A stretch of DNA of 64,000 nucleotides from an uncultured Clostridia bacterium (GTDB lineage: Bacteria; Bacillota; Clostridia; Oscillospirales; Acutalibacteraceae), in the NCBI GenBank assembly GCA_945874765.1, contig CAMCHQ010000007.1, forward strand, positions 1-64,000. The letters run 5' to 3'. Each line of letters starts with the position of its first letter. Position 1 is the stretch's first letter. This document shows positions 62,065 to 64,000 of this stretch, piece by piece. Under the pieces are notes generated by a model. It did not search any database. It saw nothing but the letters and a program-made list of their open reading frames with translations, and was not told the origin of the DNA. Made by a program: the position numbers and the translations under genes.

Positions 62065-62907
62065 TTATTTTTTATATGAACAGGTGTATGTAAATACAAC
62101 CTTATCACCGTCTTTAAGCTTTTTTGAATCTACGCTTATATTTGGATATTTGCCGTTGACATTATACATCCAACCGCTTTGCTTGCCGCAGTCAAATTCG
62201 TCAATGTTATTTATCCCGACAATATAAACACTATACATCGTATCCTTTGCAGTATAGGTTATGCCTTTATCATTACACGCTTTTTTCAGCAAATCGTAAA
62301 CCGTGCTGCCGCTTTTAAGGGTGGTTTTGTAATTTTCAAGCATAATTCCGTTTTTTGGAACATAGCTTTCGTGCCCTTTTTTCAAATCGTCCATATTATC
62401 AAGAATAGATTTACATTCAATGGTAATTGAACAGTTGATTTCCGACGAAGTGGTATGGGTTACTTTGCCGTTATTTTCTTTTGGGGAAGTTGTTTTCGGC
62501 TTGTCCGCCTTAGCTTCTATGGCTGATTTTTCAGCTTCGGTCTTTACATATTTCTTTTTATCTTTAGAATTATTTTTTGAATTGCTGCTTGATTTTTTCG
62601 CGGCAGTAGTTTCTTTATTATCTTTTTTTGAAACCGACTTAGCAGTAGTTGAGGTCTTTTCGCCTTTTTTGGTTGTTTCTTTTTTTGCTTTTTCCTTGTC
62701 TGCTTTTTTCTTTTCTGCCTTTGTAATTTGAGCCTCGGTTGCCGTTACCGTTACTTCTCCGGCGTCCGTCGTCTGCTCACTCGAAGTTGATGAGGTAATG
62801 CCCGTGCTCTCCGGCACAGCACTGTTTTGACCGTTTGAGCAGGCACAAAACAAGGTGAGGCTCAATATTATTGATATTAAAACGCATAAATATTTGCGCA
62901 TACGCAT
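62065..62907 (-). CDS. DUF4430 (transcobalamin-like) lipoprotein
   Basis: A 280-residue lipoprotein. The signal peptide ends at a lipobox-like LFCAC, with Cys23 as the likely lipidated residue. A Lys/Thr/Ser-rich, low-complexity linker (about 30-150) spans the wall. The C-terminal domain (about 155-280) is DUF4430, related to the beta domain of transcobalamin and intrinsic factor: GSTVYDLLKKAC, then YIVGINNIDEFDCGKQSG, WMYNVNGKYPN, and DGDKVVFTYTC. ATG at 62907 is chosen because the GTG at 62925 overlaps the GGAGG site 8 bp upstream. It is first after the cobalamin riboswitch, so corrinoid binding at the cell surface is the likely role. Confidence 0.82.
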   Translation of the reverse strand: MRMRKYLCVLISIILSLTLFCACSNGQNSAVPESTGITSSTSSEQTTDAGEVTVTATEAQITKAEKKKADKEKAKKETTKKGEKTSTTAKSVSKKDNKETTAAKKSSSNSKNNSKDKKKYVKTEAEKSAIEAKADKPKTTSPKENNGKVTHTTSSEINCSITIECKSILDNMDDLKKGHESYVPKNGIMLENYKTTLKSGSTVYDLLKKACNDKGITYTAKDTMYSVYIVGINNIDEFDCGKQSGWMYNVNGKYPNISVDSKKLKDGDKVVFTYTCSYKK

Positions 62908-62915
62908 AAAAAAAT

Positions 62916-62937
62916 CCTCCGTCACTTAGGACAGAGG
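62916..62937 (-). promoter_or_regulatory. Hairpin that sequesters the DUF4430 ribosome site
   Basis: Minus strand CCTCTGTC - CTAAGT - GACGGAGG: all eight positions pair (one G-T wobble), and the right arm contains the Shine-Dalgarno GGAGG. It is the natural expression platform for the riboswitch upstream, acting on translation. Confidence 0.7.
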
Positions 62938-63165
62938 AAACGGCGCAACAATAGTACGGACTTTTAAATCATTGCTTTCCCTTGCCCAAAAGCTGAATTT
63001 AAATTTGCGGCAGGTCTCCCGACTTATGATATAGCTAAGCGTGAAAAATCGCCTTCTCGGTTTCCCAATGGCTGATGATTTTCCTTCATCAAATACGGTA
63101 ATGGCTGTTGCTTGGGATTCTGACCCAATTCCCTTTTAATTTCTCGCAAAGGAGAAAACCGTCTT
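62938..63165 (-). promoter_or_regulatory. Cobalamin riboswitch
   Basis: Minus strand leader. The B12 box AAGTCGGGAGACCTGCCGC lies at plus 63007-63025, matching the conserved AGYCAGGAGACCTGCC. Upstream, AAAAGGGAAT-x-GGGTCAGAATCCC and GCAACAGCCATTACCGTA are the conserved core segments (around 63080-63145). Downstream GGGAAAGCAA and TTGTTGC-x-TTTCC can pair as the peripheral stem. The whole leader of about 240 nt precedes the DUF4430 gene. Cobalamin binding is expected to lower expression of the two surface proteins. Confidence 0.88.
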
Positions 63166-63172
63166 TTATTTA

Positions 63173-63201
63173 ATTATATATAATTTATTATTTTTCGTAA
63201 A
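63173..63201 (-). promoter_or_regulatory. Promoter of the cobalamin-controlled operon
   Basis: Minus strand TTTACG, 17 bp, TATAAT (63196-63201, 63173-63178). The -35 lies inside the last codons of hpt, so the operon is packed against it. Confidence 0.5.
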
Positions 63202-63727
63202 TGCTCTTTTTAAGAACACCGATATACGGCAAGTTACGGTAATACTGGTCATAGTCAAGACCGTAGCCGACAACGAAAGCGTCAGGCACATCGGTACCCA
63301 CATAGTCAGCCTTGATATCCGCAACACGTCTTGCCGGTTTATCAAGAAGAGTGACAACGCCGATAGATTCGGGGTTGCGCTTAGAAAGCATATCGTGAAT
63401 ATATTTAAGCGTATTGCCGGTATCGAGAATATCCTCAACAAGCAAAACGTCAAATCCTGTCAAATCATCTGCAATATCCTTAATAATATTGATATTACCG
63501 CTTGAAACGGTACCCGAGCCGTAGCTTGAAGCCTGAATAAAGTCAATATTGCAAGGCAAGTCGATATATCTTGTAAGGTCTGTAAAAAAGTAAATCGAGC
63601 CTTTAAGAACTCCTACGAGCAAAAGCTTTTTGCCCTCATAATCCTTAGTAATCTGCGCTGCCAAACGATGTGCGATTTTGTTAAGCTCTTCCTCTGTTAC
63701 GAGTATCTTTTCAACATCCTGATGCAT
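63188..63727 (-). CDS. hpt: Hypoxanthine phosphoribosyltransferase
   Basis: A 179-residue purine-salvage enzyme joining hypoxanthine or guanine to PRPP. The PRPP-binding motif VLLVEDILDTGNTL (about 100-113), the early LLVGVLKGSIYFFTDL, the FIQASSYGSGTVSSG flexible loop and the LLDKPARR end are intact. GAGAGAGG ribosome site. It has its own promoter, ahead of the cobalamin operon. Confidence 0.96.
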   Translation of the reverse strand: MHQDVEKILVTEEELNKIAHRLAAQITKDYEGKKLLLVGVLKGSIYFFTDLTRYIDLPCNIDFIQASSYGSGTVSSGNINIIKDIADDLTGFDVLLVEDILDTGNTLKYIHDMLSKRNPESIGVVTLLDKPARRVADIKADYVGTDVPDAFVVGYGLDYDQYYRNLPYIGVLKKSIYEK

Positions 63728-63758
63728 AGTAATACCTCTCTCTTTTTATTACCGTTAA

Positions 63759-63787
63759 AGTATAGCATTGTTTAGATATAAAGTAAA
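63759..63787 (-). promoter_or_regulatory. Promoter for hpt
   Basis: Minus strand TTTACT, 17 bp, TATACT (63782-63787, 63759-63764). Confidence 0.55.
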
Positions 63788-63832
63788 GTGTAAATTAAGT
63801 TTTAAAAGATTAAATCTGCCGTATTTCGACAA

Positions 63833-63867
63833 AAAAGACATTCACTTGAAAAAAGCGAATGTCTTTT
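63833..63867 (-). terminator. Terminator after the partial membrane protein gene
   Basis: Perfect 11-bp stem AAAAGACATTC / GAATGTCTTTT (63833-63843, 63857-63867) with a T run on the minus strand. Confidence 0.85.
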
Positions 63868-63871
63868 GAAT

Positions 63872-64000
63872 TTAAAACAGACCGGTTTCTTCAACCTTCT
63901 TCTCAAAGAAGCGCATAGGCTTGCGGAAGAGATATCTGAAGAGTGTACCGATAAGAAGACCGATAAAGAAGTAAATAAAGAGCTTACCGAGACAAATCCA
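63872..64000 (-). CDS. C-terminal fragment of a membrane protein (runs off the window)
   Basis: Forty-two codons in frame to TAA at 63872-63874, continuing past the window edge. The fragment is a hydrophobic helix (LFIYFFIGLLIGTLF) followed by a short cytoplasmic tail rich in Arg/Lys/Glu (RYLFRKPMRFFEKKVEETGLF). A terminator follows directly. Too little is present to name the family. Confidence 0.7.
   Translation of the reverse strand, partial: WICLGKLFIYFFIGLLIGTLFRYLFRKPMRFFEKKVEETGLF

Noticed and set aside
1-64000. tRNA or rRNA genes
   Set aside because: No GTTCGA-containing cloverleaf or rRNA core sequence was seen on either strand; weak or divergent copies could be missed by eye.

Overview
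The window looks like chromosome of a low-GC (about 40% by eye) Gram-positive gut-type clostridium, most likely Oscillospiraceae/Ruminococcaceae. The reasons are strong AGGAGG-type ribosome sites, TTGACA/TATAAT promoters with 17-bp spacers, Firmicute gene pairs (Asp23-FakA-RecG, YlbJ, AIM24), a dockerin-bearing glycoside hydrolase, hexuronate catabolism and secreted proteins with Thr-rich linkers and FN3 modules. The genus is inference. No rRNA, tRNA, CRISPR array, phage or transposase gene was seen.

Layout. 0-2 kb: a translation/protein-modification trio (ybaK, Sir2, trmO). 2-8.6 kb: a secreted LRR-dockerin-GH30 enzyme, ilvE, a DUF2974 hydrolase-like protein and a metallo-beta-lactamase-fold enzyme. 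8.6-14 kb: a MATE exporter, an acetyl-CoA-synthase-like protein paired with a CooC ATPase, and GTP-type PEP carboxykinase. 14-21 kb: polA-rimI-tsaD on the minus strand, diverging from dus-nagA-trmL-gtrA. 21.2-22.1 kb: a small divergent unit of a SLOG-like protein and a 58-aa ribbon-helix-helix protein with shared palindromic sites. 22-27.9 kb: uxaC-kdgK-kdgA hexuronate operon, AIM24, TVP38 and GT8. 28-33 kb: a hairpin-rich non-coding element, then a MarR-controlled heterodimeric ABC exporter. 33-43.8 kb: rsmA, a second MATE, a glpK-Ldh-malic enzyme operon, acpP, aroE-aroK, an orphan ABC-2 permease, hisC. 43.9-47.8 kb: two tandem GH25 muramidases and an AI-2E-type transporter. 48-57.4 kb: ACT protein-hom-lysC, then ymdB-SBP-asp23-fakA-recG. 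57.5-64 kb: ylbJ, a large unknown membrane protein, and a cobalamin-riboswitch operon below hpt.

The most interesting locus is 60.7-63.2 kb. A minus-strand cobalamin riboswitch, with a B12 box and a hairpin that pairs with the Shine-Dalgarno sequence, precedes a DUF4430 (transcobalamin-like beta domain) lipoprotein and a secreted alpha-alpha toroid protein. These are the two folds that make up animal intrinsic factor/transcobalamin, here encoded as two adjacent surface proteins. I propose a split, intrinsic-factor-like corrinoid-capture system. Secondary leads are the orphan ACS-domain/CooC pair, the RHH/SLOG divergon, the multi-hairpin element at 28.5-28.8 kb next to a truncated ORF, and a dispersed GTAGGGGCGA palindromic repeat family present at six loci.
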